DNA of 64,000 bases, taken from positions 1 to 64,000 of the forward strand of contig NZ_FOXU01000006.1 of the NCBI RefSeq assembly GCF_900115805.1. Direction: 5' to 3'. Under the pieces are notes generated by a model. That model saw only the letters and a list, made by a program, of their open reading frames with translations. It did not search any database and had not been told where the DNA came from. Positions 35,224-45,535 of this stretch are shown in pieces. Every line of letters starts with the position of its first letter. Position 1 is the first letter of the stretch. This DNA comes from Psychrobacillus psychrotolerans (GTDB lineage Bacteria; Bacillota; Bacilli; Bacillales_A; Planococcaceae). A program made the position numbers and the translations under genes.

Positions 35224-35759
35224 TACTGTGTGTCTTTTTGAATTCGTGGAGTTTGCGTGGTGTAACCAGTGTTTATTAAATAGCTCATCCGTTTCAGTAA
35301 ATGCATATTTAGTATATTAGCAAATCCAACCTGTCTACTTATTGTTTGTGGAGAAGAAGGAACGATTATTTTTTGACCATTTGTTAAAACAACGACACAA
35401 CCTTCCTCAGACGGATAAAATCCTGCTATTGCCTTCAAAGAGAACCACACATTTAAATCAGATTTTGGCGAGAGTATTGGTAAGAAAATACATGGATTTC
35501 CGAAGTCATGCGCTATAAGAATTGGTAACTTTAAATAATTTCCAATCGCATCTCTCGATAATCGTACTGTATGCTGAAACGAAGAGCCATAAAAAGAACA
35601 AGAGTGACGAACAATATCAAAAGGCTTTTTACCTATAATATGGGATTCACCTGAAAAGTTAGTTACTTTCGTAAATATCATATTATTCACTATAAAAGGT
35701 TGAAGTACAGCGGTTTCAAATGAAATAAAATAAGATTTTTCTTCTGCTTTATTCGACAT
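35220..35759 (-). CDS. comK: Competence transcription factor ComK
   Basis: A 179-residue homologue of ComK, the activator of DNA-uptake genes. Conserved stretches are VRHSCSFYGSSF (about 50-61), KLPILIAHDFGNPCIFLPILSPKSDLNVWFS (about 77-107) and VVLTNGQKIIVP near 125. The C-terminus, needed for activation in B. subtilis, is short here. I start at ATG 35759, which follows AAAGGGGTGG. A promoter (TTGCTT, 16 bases, TATAAT) and a CodY-like site lie upstream, and an IDEAL-domain gene is divergent, as beside B. subtilis comK. Confidence 0.82.
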   Translation of the reverse strand: MSNKAEEKSYFISFETAVLQPFIVNNMIFTKVTNFSGESHIIGKKPFDIVRHSCSFYGSSFQHTVRLSRDAIGNYLKLPILIAHDFGNPCIFLPILSPKSDLNVWFSLKAIAGFYPSEEGCVVVLTNGQKIIVPSSPQTISRQVGFANILNMHLLKRMSYLINTGYTTQTPRIQKDTQY

Positions 35760-35790
35760 AAAAATCCACCCCTTTGTATTATATACCTCA

Positions 35791-35845
35791 ATTATAGTTA
35801 ATATTGGAAGTAAAGCAAGCATATATACCGAAATTTCGGAATATT
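35791..35845 (-). promoter_or_regulatory. comK promoter and CodY-like box
   Basis: On the minus strand TTGCTT (35813-35818) and TATAAT (35791-35796) are 16 bases apart. Just upstream, AAATTTCGGAATATT (35831-35845) matches 12 of 15 positions of the CodY consensus AATTTTCWGAAAATT, within the overlapping palindromes CCGAAATTTCGG and GGAATATTCC. CodY is a known repressor of comK in B. subtilis. Confidence 0.55.
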
Positions 35846-35937
35846 CCATATTAACCATGTAATCTTAATTTTCTAAAAATGATTGCAAGTAGCTCGTTGC
35901 TTTTATATAATAGAAAAAAGACATCGGGGTGATGGAG

Positions 35938-36174
35938 ATGGACAAACAATATTCATATGCAGATTTCTTGAAAGCAATGGGCCAGGCAGGGAAGGAAAGC
36001 TCTGCTGAAAATTTGTTAAACGAAATATATCTTGATATGTTTTTGAACATAATCCACCGGGAACAAAGTAGTAAACGTCTATTAACATTAATAGATGAGG
36101 CATTGGATCAGAAAGACATGGCAGCATTTATGGATTATACAACTGCACTTCATCAACTAAACAGTCCTAAATAA
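35938..36174 (+). CDS. yhzC: IDEAL-domain protein (YhzC-like)
   Basis: A 78-residue acidic helical protein. The IDEAL motif is LIDEALDQKDMAAFMDYT near residues 50-68; this domain is found in small Bacillus adaptor proteins. Its place next to comK in the divergent orientation matches B. subtilis yhzC. ATG 35938 is preferred because GGGGTGA lies five bases upstream, although ATG 35932 and GTG 35929 are in frame. The role is unknown. Confidence 0.75.
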   Translation: MDKQYSYADFLKAMGQAGKESSAENLLNEIYLDMFLNIIHREQSSKRLLTLIDEALDQKDMAAFMDYTTALHQLNSPK

Positions 36175-36192
36175 TCAAATCTAACGTAAAAA

Positions 36193-36218
36193 ACCACTTC
36201 TATTGAAGTGGTTTTTTT
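36193..36218 (+). terminator. Terminator
   Basis: ACCACTTC and GAAGTGGT pair around TATT, followed by seven T. Confidence 0.85.
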
Positions 36219-36317
36219 ATATCGCAAAATTCTATTTCTTTTGACAAAATAGTACGTTAAGCTAAGAGAAGTTGAAAGATTTACCACTATAAGTGTTAAA
36301 GAAGGAGGATGCAATAA

Positions 36318-37892
36318 ATGAAACGTTGTTTGCTGACAGCATTATTTTTACTATTAATTCTACCAACTATTGGCCAAGCAGAAGACAGATGGGATATTAA
36401 AACCCTTGATACCTATCAAGTACTATCGGATGCCTCCATTGATTCTTCTATATTATTAGATGGTATAAAAGCTGATGTATACGAAACAACAGGTTTACAG
36501 GAAGGATATTATAAAATTGATTTCAATGGAGTACAAGGATTTATCCATAGTAGTCAAGCGAGCACTTTGTTTGAACAAGAGCGAATGAGTTTTAAAGTAG
36601 TGGAGGATCAAATCCCATACTATATTATGACAAAAGGAAAGCTAGTGCAAAAAGGAACTCTGTTAAAAGAAGCAGTTTTAACTCGTACTAAAACTGCTTC
36701 TGTCTATCATTTAGTAGAAGTGGGTAAAGAAGTATACTATATTCCACTGGCAGGTACGATTCCTACGACGGAACCTATAATAGATACTAGCAAAAAAGCC
36801 AAATATCCAATGAAATTATATAATCGTGATGAGGTACCTATTTACAATAAACAATTAATCCAAATAGCAACTCTTTCCGCCAATCAATCTGTGGATTTAA
36901 TAGCATTAGAAAAGAGTAAAGGTGTTATTTATTTTCTTGGACAAGAGGCAAGGATAAATATGAATGATTTTGTCCATATGGATTTATTGCAACCGAAAAA
37001 AGTTTTAACTTATGAAGAAATGACTTATTTACTTCAAGTAGTTGCTACATTATATCCAGAGTTTACAAAGCTCGAGCAAATAGGTAAATCTGTAGAAGGT
37101 ACCCCTATGTATGCGATGAAAATAGGAAACGGCAAAAAGGAAGTTCTACTAGATGGTTCTTTACATGCTCGCGAGCATATGACGACAAACGTTGTAGTTG
37201 AAATGATTGACACATACAGCATTCATTACAAAAACAAATCTGTTTATGGTGGATATAATGTTCGTGAGACATTGGATCAAACTGCTATTTGGTTTATCCC
37301 CATGATGAATCCTGATGGTGTAAAACTTGTTCAATCCGGACCAAAATCTTTAAAAAATGGGGCACTTGCTACAAAGATAAATGGAAGTACTAATTTTAAT
37401 CGGTGGAAATCCAATATTCGTGGAGTAGATTTAAATGATAACTTTGCGTCTGGTTGGGATAAGATTACCGGCGGTCATAAGAAACCTGCATATATGGCAT
37501 ATAAAGGACCTAGTGCTTTTAGTGAACCAGAGTCACAAGCATTTCGAGATTTCGTCAAAAAACACAAATTTAAAACGTATATTTCTTACCATTCTTCAGG
37601 TCAAATTATGTACTGGTTTAACTATCAAAAGCAAGCAGAATCCAAGCGAGATCAAGCATTGGCAAAAACATTATCAAAGCTCACTGGCTACAAAGTAATG
37701 CCTCCTCAATATTTGCCGGGTTCAGGGGCATCTGCTGATTGGTTTATCCAACAAACGAAAATGCCAGGTATCACATTAGAAATTTCTCCGTATGTAGGAG
37801 ATATTCCTGTGCCTTTATCGAAGTGGGATGCTATCTGGAGGCAGAACAACAAAGTAGGCTTATATTTAGCGCAAGAAGCATCTAAAAGATAA
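36318..37892 (+). CDS. Secreted zinc carboxypeptidase, M14 family
   Basis: A 524-residue protein with a signal peptide (MKRC, hydrophobic core, cleavage after GQA near residue 21). About 200 residues follow that resemble SH3-like wall-binding repeats. The M14 catalytic domain spans about 225-520: zinc ligands in HAREH (about 281-284) and HSSGQ (about 424), Arg in RGVDLNDNF, and the catalytic Glu in TLEISPY (about 490). It should release C-terminal residues from peptides, perhaps murein peptides, outside the cell. ATG 36318 has AAGGAGG upstream. Confidence 0.85.
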   Translation: MKRCLLTALFLLLILPTIGQAEDRWDIKTLDTYQVLSDASIDSSILLDGIKADVYETTGLQEGYYKIDFNGVQGFIHSSQASTLFEQERMSFKVVEDQIPYYIMTKGKLVQKGTLLKEAVLTRTKTASVYHLVEVGKEVYYIPLAGTIPTTEPIIDTSKKAKYPMKLYNRDEVPIYNKQLIQIATLSANQSVDLIALEKSKGVIYFLGQEARINMNDFVHMDLLQPKKVLTYEEMTYLLQVVATLYPEFTKLEQIGKSVEGTPMYAMKIGNGKKEVLLDGSLHAREHMTTNVVVEMIDTYSIHYKNKSVYGGYNVRETLDQTAIWFIPMMNPDGVKLVQSGPKSLKNGALATKINGSTNFNRWKSNIRGVDLNDNFASGWDKITGGHKKPAYMAYKGPSAFSEPESQAFRDFVKKHKFKTYISYHSSGQIMYWFNYQKQAESKRDQALAKTLSKLTGYKVMPPQYLPGSGASADWFIQQTKMPGITLEISPYVGDIPVPLSKWDAIWRQNNKVGLYLAQEASKR

Positions 37893-37905
37893 TCATAGAA
37901 ATAAC

Positions 37906-38245
37906 AAAAGCATTTTTATAAACGGTTAGGAATAGTAATAAATGTTCCGAAGGATGTTTATTTGTCCTATTAAAAGTAAGATATTGAATACTCTATTGGA
38001 ACTGTTTATAAGGCAAGGTCCACCACGAAGACTCCAGTGGGAATAGCTTGAGCTGAAGACCCCGCAGGAAAGACATTGGTCGAACTTTGTTTGACCAATG
38101 TCTTTGCGACGAGTAACCGCAGGAGCATATGTTTTCGTAGTGACGAGGAGGCTGAAGCCAAGCCCACGGAAAGCGAAGTGGTGGGCCTTGCCGAGTTTAA
38201 TATTCAACTCTATATACCTAAAATTGAGTTTGTCACAGTCTGAAG
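37906..38245. repeat. Large dispersed palindromic repeat, copy R1
   Basis: About 340 bases nearly identical to 49454-49726. GGCAAGGTCCACCAC pairs with GTGGTGGGCCTTGCC, and ATTGAATACTCTAT with the later TTTAATATTCAACTCTATA, so the whole can fold into one long hairpin. R1 holds about 65 extra bases near the tip with their own hairpin, AGACATTGGTC against GACCAATGTCT. The CCAGTGGGA..GACGAGGAGGCTGAAGCC core occurs in many Bacillales intergenic regions; its function is not settled. Confidence 0.8.
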
Positions 38246-38268
38246 CCACTGAAAACAGTGGCTTTTGT
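38244..38268 (+). terminator. Hairpin terminator at the end of R1
   Basis: GCCACTG and CAGTGGC pair around AAAA, followed by TTTTGTT. It may end transcription from the carboxypeptidase gene, which has no nearer terminator. Confidence 0.6.
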
Positions 38269-38277
38269 TATATTTAA

Positions 38278-38291
38278 AAAACGTATGTTCG
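38278..38291. promoter_or_regulatory. LexA/DinR-type SOS box before uvrB
   Basis: AAAACGTATGTTCG, read on the other strand as CGAACATACGTTTT, fits CGAACRNRYGTTYG at 13 of 14 positions. uvrB is a LexA-regulated gene in B. subtilis, so the site is expected here. Confidence 0.75.
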
Positions 38292-38356
38292 TTTTATTAG
38301 GAAACAAAAAAAGAGTATGTTAAACTGAAATTATTCAAAAAATGGGAGGCTTATGT

Positions 38357-40339
38357 ATGGAACAAATATTCGAATTACAAGCTCCGTATGAGCCAGCGGG
38401 AGATCAAATCGAAGCGATAAAAGAACTAGTTGCGGGTGTTAAAGAAGGAAAAAGATATCAAACCTTACTAGGTGCGACAGGTACTGGTAAAACATATACT
38501 ATTTCAAATGTTATCCAACAGATAAACAAACCAACGCTAGTAATGGCACATAACAAAACATTAGCAGGTCAATTATATAACGAATTTAAAGAGTTTTTTC
38601 CTAACAATGCGGTTGAGTACTTTGTAAGTTACTATGATTATTTTCAACCAGAAGCGTATGTTCCTTCAACCGATACATTTATAGAAAAAGACTCCAGTGT
38701 CAATGAGGAAATAGATAAGCTTCGCCATTCTGCAACCTCTTCTTTATTCGAAAGAAAAGACGTTATTATTATTGCGTCTGTATCCTGTATTTACGGATTA
38801 GGGAATCCAGAAGAATATAATGAAATGGTCGTATCGCTAAGAACGGGAATGGAAATTGAACGCAATCAGTTATTACGTAAACTCGTCGACATTCAATATG
38901 AACGAAACGATTTAAACTTCGTACGTGGAAAGTTTCGTGTTCGCGGTGATGTAGTAGAAATTTTCCCCGCTTCACGTGATGAAAGATGTCTTCGTGTAGA
39001 ATTTTTCGGAGATGAGATTGATCGGATTCGTGAAGTTAACGCACTTACGGGAGAAATTTTAGGAGAACGAGATCATGTTGCTATCTTTCCTGCATCCCAT
39101 TTCGTTACTCGGGAAGAAAAGATGAAGCTAGCGATAGCTAATATTGAAAAAGAATTGGAAGAACAGCTGGCTTACTTACGCAGCGAGGATAAGCTGTTAG
39201 AAGCACAACGATTAGAGCAGCGTACAAGATATGATTTAGAAATGATGGAAGAAATGGGCTTTTGTTCAGGCATAGAAAACTACTCCCGCCATTTAACTTT
39301 AAGAGAGGCTGGAGCAGTTCCATATACATTACTAGATTATTTTCCAAAAGACTTTTTACTCGTAGTAGATGAAAGTCACGTTTCATTGCCTCAAGTAAGA
39401 GGAATGTATAATGGTGACCAAGCTAGAAAATCTGTGCTTGTAAATTACGGTTTTCGATTGCCATCTGCACTAGACAACAGACCTTTAACTTTTAATGAAT
39501 ATGAAAAACATATAAACCAAGCTATATTTGTTTCGGCAACACCAGGTCCTTATGAGTTGGAGCATACACCAGAAATGGTAGAGCAAATTATCCGACCAAC
39601 TGGACTTTTAGATCCTGTCATAACTGTCAAGCCTATTGAAGGGCAAATAGATGATTTGATCAATGAAATTCATGAGAGATCTGCCAAAAATGAGCGAGTA
39701 ATAATCACCACGCTAACTAAAAAAATGTCAGAGGATTTAACCGATTACTTAAAAGAAATAGGAATTAAGGTTCAGTACTTACATTCGGAAGTAAAAACTC
39801 TAGAACGCACAGAAATTATTCGACAGCTCCGTCTAGGTACGTACGATGTAATAATAGGGATTAACTTATTACGAGAAGGTATAGATATACCGGAAGTTTC
39901 TTTAGTAGCTATATTAGATGCGGATAAAGAAGGATTTTTACGTTCTGAACGTTCTTTAATACAAACAATTGGTCGTGCCGCCCGTAACTCAAATGGGGAA
40001 GTAATTATGTATGCGGACAAAATGACGGACTCCATGCGAAAAGCGATTGATGAAACGCAACGTCGCCGGACAATTCAAATGGAGTATAACGAAAAACATG
40101 GTATTACACCAATAACAATTAAAAAGAAAATAAACGATGTTATCCGTGCAACAAAAGTTGCGGAAGAGGAAGAAACATATGCTCAACGATTAATGAGTGG
40201 AAAACCACTATCGAAAGAAGAAAAAGCAACACTTCTAAACAAATTAGAGAAAGAAATGAAAGATGCAGCTAAAGCACTTAATTTTGAACGAGCTGCAGAA
40301 TTACGGGATGCTATTTTGGAACTGAAGCTGGAAGGGTGA
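38357..40339 (+). CDS. uvrB: Excinuclease ABC subunit B
   Basis: A 660-residue helicase-like damage recognition subunit. It takes over damaged DNA from UvrA and recruits UvrC. Walker A GATGTGKT is near residues 39-46 and the beta-hairpin region [12 protein letters not shown] near 90-101. The helicase motifs DESH and QTIGRAARN (near 540) follow, and the C-terminal UVR motif is at about 620-655. ATG 38357 is chosen over 38342 because GGGAGG lies between them. It forms an operon with uvrA (6-base gap) behind the SOS box. Confidence 0.97.
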   Translation: MEQIFELQAPYEPAGDQIEAIKELVAGVKEGKRYQTLLGATGTGKTYTISNVIQQINKPTLVMAHNKTLAGQLYNEFKEFFPNNAVEYFVSYYDYFQPEAYVPSTDTFIEKDSSVNEEIDKLRHSATSSLFERKDVIIIASVSCIYGLGNPEEYNEMVVSLRTGMEIERNQLLRKLVDIQYERNDLNFVRGKFRVRGDVVEIFPASRDERCLRVEFFGDEIDRIREVNALTGEILGERDHVAIFPASHFVTREEKMKLAIANIEKELEEQLAYLRSEDKLLEAQRLEQRTRYDLEMMEEMGFCSGIENYSRHLTLREAGAVPYTLLDYFPKDFLLVVDESHVSLPQVRGMYNGDQARKSVLVNYGFRLPSALDNRPLTFNEYEKHINQAIFVSATPGPYELEHTPEMVEQIIRPTGLLDPVITVKPIEGQIDDLINEIHERSAKNERVIITTLTKKMSEDLTDYLKEIGIKVQYLHSEVKTLERTEIIRQLRLGTYDVIIGINLLREGIDIPEVSLVAILDADKEGFLRSERSLIQTIGRAARNSNGEVIMYADKMTDSMRKAIDETQRRRTIQMEYNEKHGITPITIKKKINDVIRATKVAEEEETYAQRLMSGKPLSKEEKATLLNKLEKEMKDAAKALNFERAAELRDAILELKLEG

Positions 40340-40345
40340 TATGTA

Positions 40346-43237
40346 TTGAAAAATCAAGAAATCGTTATTCAAGGTGCACGTGCAAATAATTTAAAAAATG
40401 TTAGCTTGAAAATACCAAGAGACAAGCTAGTAGTCATGACTGGACTTTCTGGCTCTGGTAAGTCTTCTTTAGCTTTTGATACTATCTACGCGGAAGGTCA
40501 AAGACGCTATGTAGAGTCATTGTCTGCGTATGCACGACAATTTTTAGGACAAATGGAAAAGCCAGATGTTGATGTTATTGAGGGTTTATCACCAGCTATT
40601 TCCATCGATCAAAAAACAACGAGTAAAAATCCACGTTCCACTGTAGCAACGGTGACGGAAATTTATGATTATATGCGACTATTGTATGCGCGAGTTGGAA
40701 AACCGATATGTCCCAATCATGGTATTGAAATTTCATCACAAACGATTGAACAAATGGTCGATCGCTTAAGTGAATACCCGGAAAAAACAAAAATGCAGGT
40801 GTTAGCACCCATTGTTTCAGGTCGTAAAGGAACGCATGTCAAACTTTTGGAAGAGATGAAAAAAGAAGGTTTCGTTCGAGTACGTATCGATGGGGAGTTA
40901 ATCGATTTAGATGATGATATCAATCTAGACAAAAATAAAAAACATAATATTGAAGTGGTTATTGACCGAATTATCATGAAAGAAGGAGTTGCCCCAAGAC
41001 TTAGTGATTCCCTAGAGTCTGCACTAAGACTTGCAGATGGTAGAGTTTTAATAGATGTTATGGAGCACGAAGAAGTTCTATTTAGTGAACATCATGCCTG
41101 TCCAATATGTGGTTTTTCTATTGGAGAATTAGAGCCTCGTATGTTTTCGTTCAACAGTCCCTTTGGAGCTTGTGGGCAGTGTGACGGACTTGGTACTAAG
41201 TTAGAAGTAGATGCGGAATTAGTCGTTCCAGATAAAAGTATTTCCTTAGCAGATGGAGCAATTGTCGCATGGCAACCAACAAGCTCTCAGTATTACCCGA
41301 AGCTATTAGAAGCCGTTTGTAAGCATTACAAAATAAAAATGAATGTTCCAGTTGAAAAACTACCAATCGATCAATGGAACAAAATTTTGTATGGATCAGG
41401 AGACGATAAAATTCGTTTTCGCTATGAAAATGAATTTGGCCAAGTTCGTGATAGTGAAATGTCATTTGAAGGTGTCCTTGCTAATATTGAACGCAGATTC
41501 AAAGATACGTCATCGGATTATATTCGTGAGCAAATGGAGAAGTATATGGAGCAACACGATTGCCCTGCATGTAAAGGTTATCGTTTAAAAGAGGAAACGC
41601 TTGCGGTAAAAATAAATTCCCTTCATATCGGTGAAATTACAAGGTTCTCCATTGAAGAAGCAAATAAATTTTTCGCGGAGTTGTCCTTATCAGAAAAAGA
41701 TATGCAAATTGCTCGTCTTGTGTTGAGAGAAATTCATGAACGATTAGGATTTTTAGAGAATGTGGGATTAGACTATTTAACATTGAACCGTGCTTCAGGA
41801 ACTCTATCCGGAGGAGAAGCCCAACGTATTCGTTTAGCTACTCAAATCGGATCAAGACTGACTGGTGTGTTATATATTTTAGATGAACCTTCTATTGGTT
41901 TACATCAGCGGGATAACGATCGATTAATTGAGACTCTAAAAAACATGAGAGATATAGGAAATACCTTAATTGTAGTAGAGCATGATGAAGATACAATGAT
42001 GGCTGCTGACTATTTGATAGATGTGGGACCTGGTGCAGGAGTGCATGGTGGAGAGATAATCGCTGCAGGAACTCCTGAACAAGTGATGAAAAACAAAAAG
42101 TCACTAACAGGACAATATTTAAGCGGGAAAAAGTTCATTCCACTTCCAGCTGAAAGAAGAAAACCAGACGGTCGCTTTATCAAAATAAAAGGCGCTTCTG
42201 AAAACAACTTAAAAAATGTCAGTGTAGATATTCCGTTAGGCGTATTTACCGCTGTGACAGGAGTTTCAGGATCTGGTAAAAGTACATTAGTCAACGAAAT
42301 ATTATATAAATCATTAGCACAAAAGTTAAATCGCTCTCGAGTTAAACCTGGTATTAGTAAAGGTGTTGAGGGTATAGAAATGTTAGAAAAAGTGATTGAG
42401 ATTGACCAATCGCCAATTGGACGTACCCCAAGATCTAATCCCGCTACCTATACGGGTGTGTTTGATGATATACGAGACCTTTTTGCAACAACAAATGAAG
42501 CAAAAGTAAGAGGGTATAAAAAAGGAAGATTTAGCTTCAATGTAAAAGGCGGCCGCTGTGAGGCATGTCGCGGAGATGGAATACTCAAAATTGAAATGCA
42601 TTTCTTGCCAGATGTCTATGTGCCATGCGAAGTCTGTCATGGTAAAAGATATAATCGTGAAACACTGGAAGTACATTACAAAGGTAAAAATATAGCGGAT
42701 ATTTTAAAAATGACTGCAGAGGATGGCTATGCCTTTTTTGAGAATCATCCAAAAATAAGCCGGAAGATAAAAACGATCGTAGATGTAGGATTAGGGTATA
42801 TGGAATTAGGACAACCTGCTACAACACTTTCTGGTGGTGAGGCACAGCGGGTTAAACTGGCTTCTGAATTACACAAGCGCTCTAACGGGAAGTCATTTTA
42901 TATTTTAGATGAGCCAACTACGGGTCTGCATGTAGATGATATCGCAAGATTATTGATCGTACTTCAACGTTTAGTAGATAACGGTGATAGCGTGCTAGTA
43001 ATTGAGCATAATTTAGATGTCATTAAAACAGCAGATTATATGATTGATTTAGGACCTGAAGGTGGAGAAAAGGGTGGTACCATCATTGCGGTAGGTTCAC
43101 CTGAAAAAATTGCTGCATCAAAAGATTCCTATACAGGGAAGTACTTGAAAACCGTTTTAGAAAGAGATCGACAACGGATGGATGATGTTGTAGCGAAAGC
43201 AACTAAAAAGAAAAAAAGTCCAGTATCCACTACATGA
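40346..43237 (+). CDS. uvrA: Excinuclease ABC subunit A
   Basis: A 963-residue ATPase that scans DNA for lesions with UvrB. Two ABC modules are visible: Walker [10 protein letters not shown] (about 32-40) with signature [17 protein letters not shown] near 490, and GVSGSGKST (about 640-648) with [15 protein letters not shown] near 830. Zinc modules include [32 protein letters not shown] cysteines near 250-280 and the [27 protein letters not shown] finger near 740. The start is TTG 40346 with AAGGGTGA upstream. Confidence 0.97.
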   Translation: MKNQEIVIQGARANNLKNVSLKIPRDKLVVMTGLSGSGKSSLAFDTIYAEGQRRYVESLSAYARQFLGQMEKPDVDVIEGLSPAISIDQKTTSKNPRSTVATVTEIYDYMRLLYARVGKPICPNHGIEISSQTIEQMVDRLSEYPEKTKMQVLAPIVSGRKGTHVKLLEEMKKEGFVRVRIDGELIDLDDDINLDKNKKHNIEVVIDRIIMKEGVAPRLSDSLESALRLADGRVLIDVMEHEEVLFSEHHACPICGFSIGELEPRMFSFNSPFGACGQCDGLGTKLEVDAELVVPDKSISLADGAIVAWQPTSSQYYPKLLEAVCKHYKIKMNVPVEKLPIDQWNKILYGSGDDKIRFRYENEFGQVRDSEMSFEGVLANIERRFKDTSSDYIREQMEKYMEQHDCPACKGYRLKEETLAVKINSLHIGEITRFSIEEANKFFAELSLSEKDMQIARLVLREIHERLGFLENVGLDYLTLNRASGTLSGGEAQRIRLATQIGSRLTGVLYILDEPSIGLHQRDNDRLIETLKNMRDIGNTLIVVEHDEDTMMAADYLIDVGPGAGVHGGEIIAAGTPEQVMKNKKSLTGQYLSGKKFIPLPAERRKPDGRFIKIKGASENNLKNVSVDIPLGVFTAVTGVSGSGKSTLVNEILYKSLAQKLNRSRVKPGISKGVEGIEMLEKVIEIDQSPIGRTPRSNPATYTGVFDDIRDLFATTNEAKVRGYKKGRFSFNVKGGRCEACRGDGILKIEMHFLPDVYVPCEVCHGKRYNRETLEVHYKGKNIADILKMTAEDGYAFFENHPKISRKIKTIVDVGLGYMELGQPATTLSGGEAQRVKLASELHKRSNGKSFYILDEPTTGLHVDDIARLLIVLQRLVDNGDSVLVIEHNLDVIKTADYMIDLGPEGGEKGGTIIAVGSPEKIAASKDSYTGKYLKTVLERDRQRMDDVVAKATKKKKSPVSTT

Positions 43238-43320
43238 TGAAACTTTTTGATTTTTCATTCGTATAAAGTAATGTAAGTAAAAATGATTTATAGTATAAAT
43301 TCATGAGGAGGCCTTTCACT

Positions 43321-44424
43321 ATGCAAGAAGAACGAAAACGTATTTTAGATATGGTTGAAAATGGCACGATTACTGCACAAGAAGCATTGGCATTACTAGA
43401 AGAGCTTGGAAAACAAACAGCACCTGTTACACCGTTTGTCCCTGAGGAAAAAGAATATAAAAAGTCATCGAATAATAATACCGATTTCGTCGAGGACTTG
43501 AAGCGTGATTTTACCGTGATGGGTGAAAGATTTATGCAGTTTATGCAAGGTACCGTCGACAAAATGAAAGATTTTGAAATGCCATTTGGAGAACCGGTTG
43601 TATTTGAAGAAGAATTCGTCCAAGCGGATACAGATTTCACAGATATCTCTATTAATATTGCGAATGGTAAAGTGGAAGTACTTCCGTCGGAAGAAAAGCA
43701 TGCGCATGCTAGTGTCAAAGTTAAATCCTTTAAGAATTCATCTGAAGAGGAAGCAAAGGCACGTTTCCGTGAGGAGTTTATATTTACAACAGAAGGAAAC
43801 AAATTACGTCTGTATAGTGATATGAAAACCACTTCTGTTCAAGTAACGTTATATGTACCGACTAAAGAGTATAACTATATTTCTGCTCGATTGTTTAATG
43901 GTGAGTTCTTAGCTAAGAATTTAGAAGCGAATTCATTTAAAGTGAAGACTACAAACGGAAAAGTAGAATTAGAGGACTTGAAGTTTGAAAGAGCTGATAT
44001 AGAAACGGTTAATGGATCGGTTCAAGTTCAAAGGGTTGTAGGAGAAACAATTGAAGTAGAGACGATGAATGGTCGTATTTACGTAGATGGCAAGCTTAAA
44101 GAAATTGAGGGCTCATCGGTTAGTGGACATGTTATTTTAACAACAAAAGATAAAGCAGCACGTAAAATAGAAGGAACGGCAGTAGCTGGAACGGTCGAAC
44201 TGTATATTCCAAAAGATGTTTCGATTAAAGGAGAAGCTACTTCCCAAATTGGTAAGATAGATGTTCAATTGGCTGATGTTACGCACTTAAATCAATCTGA
44301 GCAGCTGTTAAACAAAAAGGTTGGATTCACGAAAATAGTCGATTCTGAAGCTGTACCTTTACGAGTATACGGTGATGCAAAAACAGGATCTGTTGTTGTC
44401 CGTTATACAGTAGAAGGAGAATAA
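43321..44424 (+). CDS. yvlB: DUF4097-domain protein (YvlB-like)
   Basis: A 367-residue protein. The first 40 residues are a helical hairpin (EERKRILDMVENGTITAQEALALLEEL) shared with the SHOCT-like domain of YvlB. The rest is a right-handed beta-helix-like DUF4097 region with repeated short strands (TTNGKVELEDL, ETVNGSVQVQRV, ETMNGRIYVDG). It follows uvrA as in B. subtilis, where yvlABCD belongs to the cell-envelope stress response. ATG 43321 follows GAGGAGG. Terminator at 44426. Confidence 0.82.
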   Translation: MQEERKRILDMVENGTITAQEALALLEELGKQTAPVTPFVPEEKEYKKSSNNNTDFVEDLKRDFTVMGERFMQFMQGTVDKMKDFEMPFGEPVVFEEEFVQADTDFTDISINIANGKVEVLPSEEKHAHASVKVKSFKNSSEEEAKARFREEFIFTTEGNKLRLYSDMKTTSVQVTLYVPTKEYNYISARLFNGEFLAKNLEANSFKVKTTNGKVELEDLKFERADIETVNGSVQVQRVVGETIEVETMNGRIYVDGKLKEIEGSSVSGHVILTTKDKAARKIEGTAVAGTVELYIPKDVSIKGEATSQIGKIDVQLADVTHLNQSEQLLNKKVGFTKIVDSEAVPLRVYGDAKTGSVVVRYTVEGE

Positions 44425-44425
44425 G

Positions 44426-44462
44426 AAAAAATGGAGGGGGATAATATCCCCTCCATTTTTTT
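44426..44462 (+). terminator. Terminator
   Basis: AAAAATGGAGGGG and the complementary CCCCTCCATTTTTTT pair around a short loop. Confidence 0.85.
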
Positions 44463-44555
44463 ATGTGCAAAGATAATAAAATGATATTACGGATTTCTGT
44501 TTTAGATGTACGTTTACCGCGGGAGTTGCTACACGATGTGGGGTACTTATCCTTT

Positions 44556-44588
44556 GTTCCATTGGTACGTTCCTGCGGAGTCTTCACT
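44556..44588 (-). repeat. Fragment of the large palindromic repeat family
   Basis: Read on the minus strand, GAAGACTCCGCAGGAACGTA matches the core GAAGACCCCGCAGGAACGTA of R3. It is a relic in the 436-base gap between yvlB and the amidase gene. Confidence 0.45.
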
Positions 44589-44699
44589 TAACGCTCTTTG
44601 TACTAGAGTTCATTTCAACATTAATTATTTCCATATAAACTTATGAATAAATACGTACTATTGTAGTCAGTTATTCGTTTACCTCAAGTGGATATTGTT

Positions 44700-44811
44700 G
44701 ATTGGAGCGCAGGTCGGTGACTCCAGTGGGAACAGCACGAGCACGTGATTTCGTAGTGACGAGGAGATTGAAGCCGTGCCCACGGAAAGCGTCCGACCAG
44801 AGCGGAAAACA
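44700..44811. repeat. Large palindromic repeat family, short copy R2
   Basis: GACTCCAGTGGGAACAGCAC, then GTAGTGACGAGGAGATTGAA and GCCGTGCCCACGGAAAGCG, share the core order of R1 and R3 but lack their outer 100 bases. The outer stem here is GCAGGTCGG against CCGACCAGAGC, so the element refolds with different sequence. It fills most of the gap before the amidase gene. Confidence 0.65.
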
Positions 44812-44860
44812 ACGCCATACCTATGTATGGACGTATTTTTTACAGTATATCTTTTCAAGT

Positions 44861-45412
44861 TTAACGTTTCTGTTGAATCCAACATAGAATTGCATAGGTG
44901 ATGGCTTTTGCACAGTGCATTCTGTAATTCGTGGATTGAAGTAAGATTGCTTCATTTTTATTCGTCATGAATCCGCATTCCACTAGTACTGCAGGCATTC
45001 TTGTATCTCGAACAACCGCAAAGTCTGCTTTTTTCACTCCTCTGTTTAATCTTCCTGTAATCGAACATAAAGAGTTTTGGATAAGCGATGCGAGAATAGT
45101 GGACTGTTTGGAAGGCTTCGTATAGGTGAAGGTTTCAATTCCACTCGTATTATTCCATGTTGTCCCGAATGCATTCGCATGGATAGAAATAAATACATCC
45201 ACTTCCATTTTATTTGCTAAAGCTGTTCTTTCGTTTAAAGGAACATCCCTCCCTCTGTCATGACTATTAATAACTATTAGTCCGAAAGCAGTCAGTTCCT
45301 TTTTAACAAACTGTGCAACAGCCTCATTAAATTCAAATTCTTTCATTTTTCCATCTAGTGTACGTTTCCCCGCAGTATTAGGTCCGTGGCCAGCATCCAA
45401 CATAATTTTCAT
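44861..45412 (-). CDS. N-acetylmuramoyl-L-alanine amidase, Amidase_3 type
   Basis: A 183-residue zinc amidase that cuts the bond between muramic acid and the stem peptide. Zinc ligands appear as LDAGHG (His about 8), the Glu in EFEFN (about 24-28) and FISIHANAF (His about 75). The catalytic Glu is in VLVECGFMTN (about 141). No signal peptide is present when started at ATG 45412, nine bases after AGGGAGG, so export is unclear; an upstream start at 45484 adds an unconvincing hydrophobic leader. B. subtilis has yvlC and yvlD in this position. Confidence 0.82.
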   Translation of the reverse strand: MKIMLDAGHGPNTAGKRTLDGKMKEFEFNEAVAQFVKKELTAFGLIVINSHDRGRDVPLNERTALANKMEVDVFISIHANAFGTTWNNTSGIETFTYTKPSKQSTILASLIQNSLCSITGRLNRGVKKADFAVVRDTRMPAVLVECGFMTNKNEAILLQSTNYRMHCAKAITYAILCWIQQKR

Positions 45413-45535
45413 CGGAAAAACCTCCCTTCCTCTCTTAAATAGAAGAAGAAAAGATAAATGGATACAATTTAAGTAGACAATCATGATAAAATAAGTACTA
45501 GGTTTGCAAATGTAGGACGAAGGGAGTTAAGGGGT

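Noticed and set aside
37926-38249. 107-codon minus-strand frame
   Set aside because: It lies wholly inside the palindromic repeat R1. Such frames arise from the repeat and would be broken in R3.
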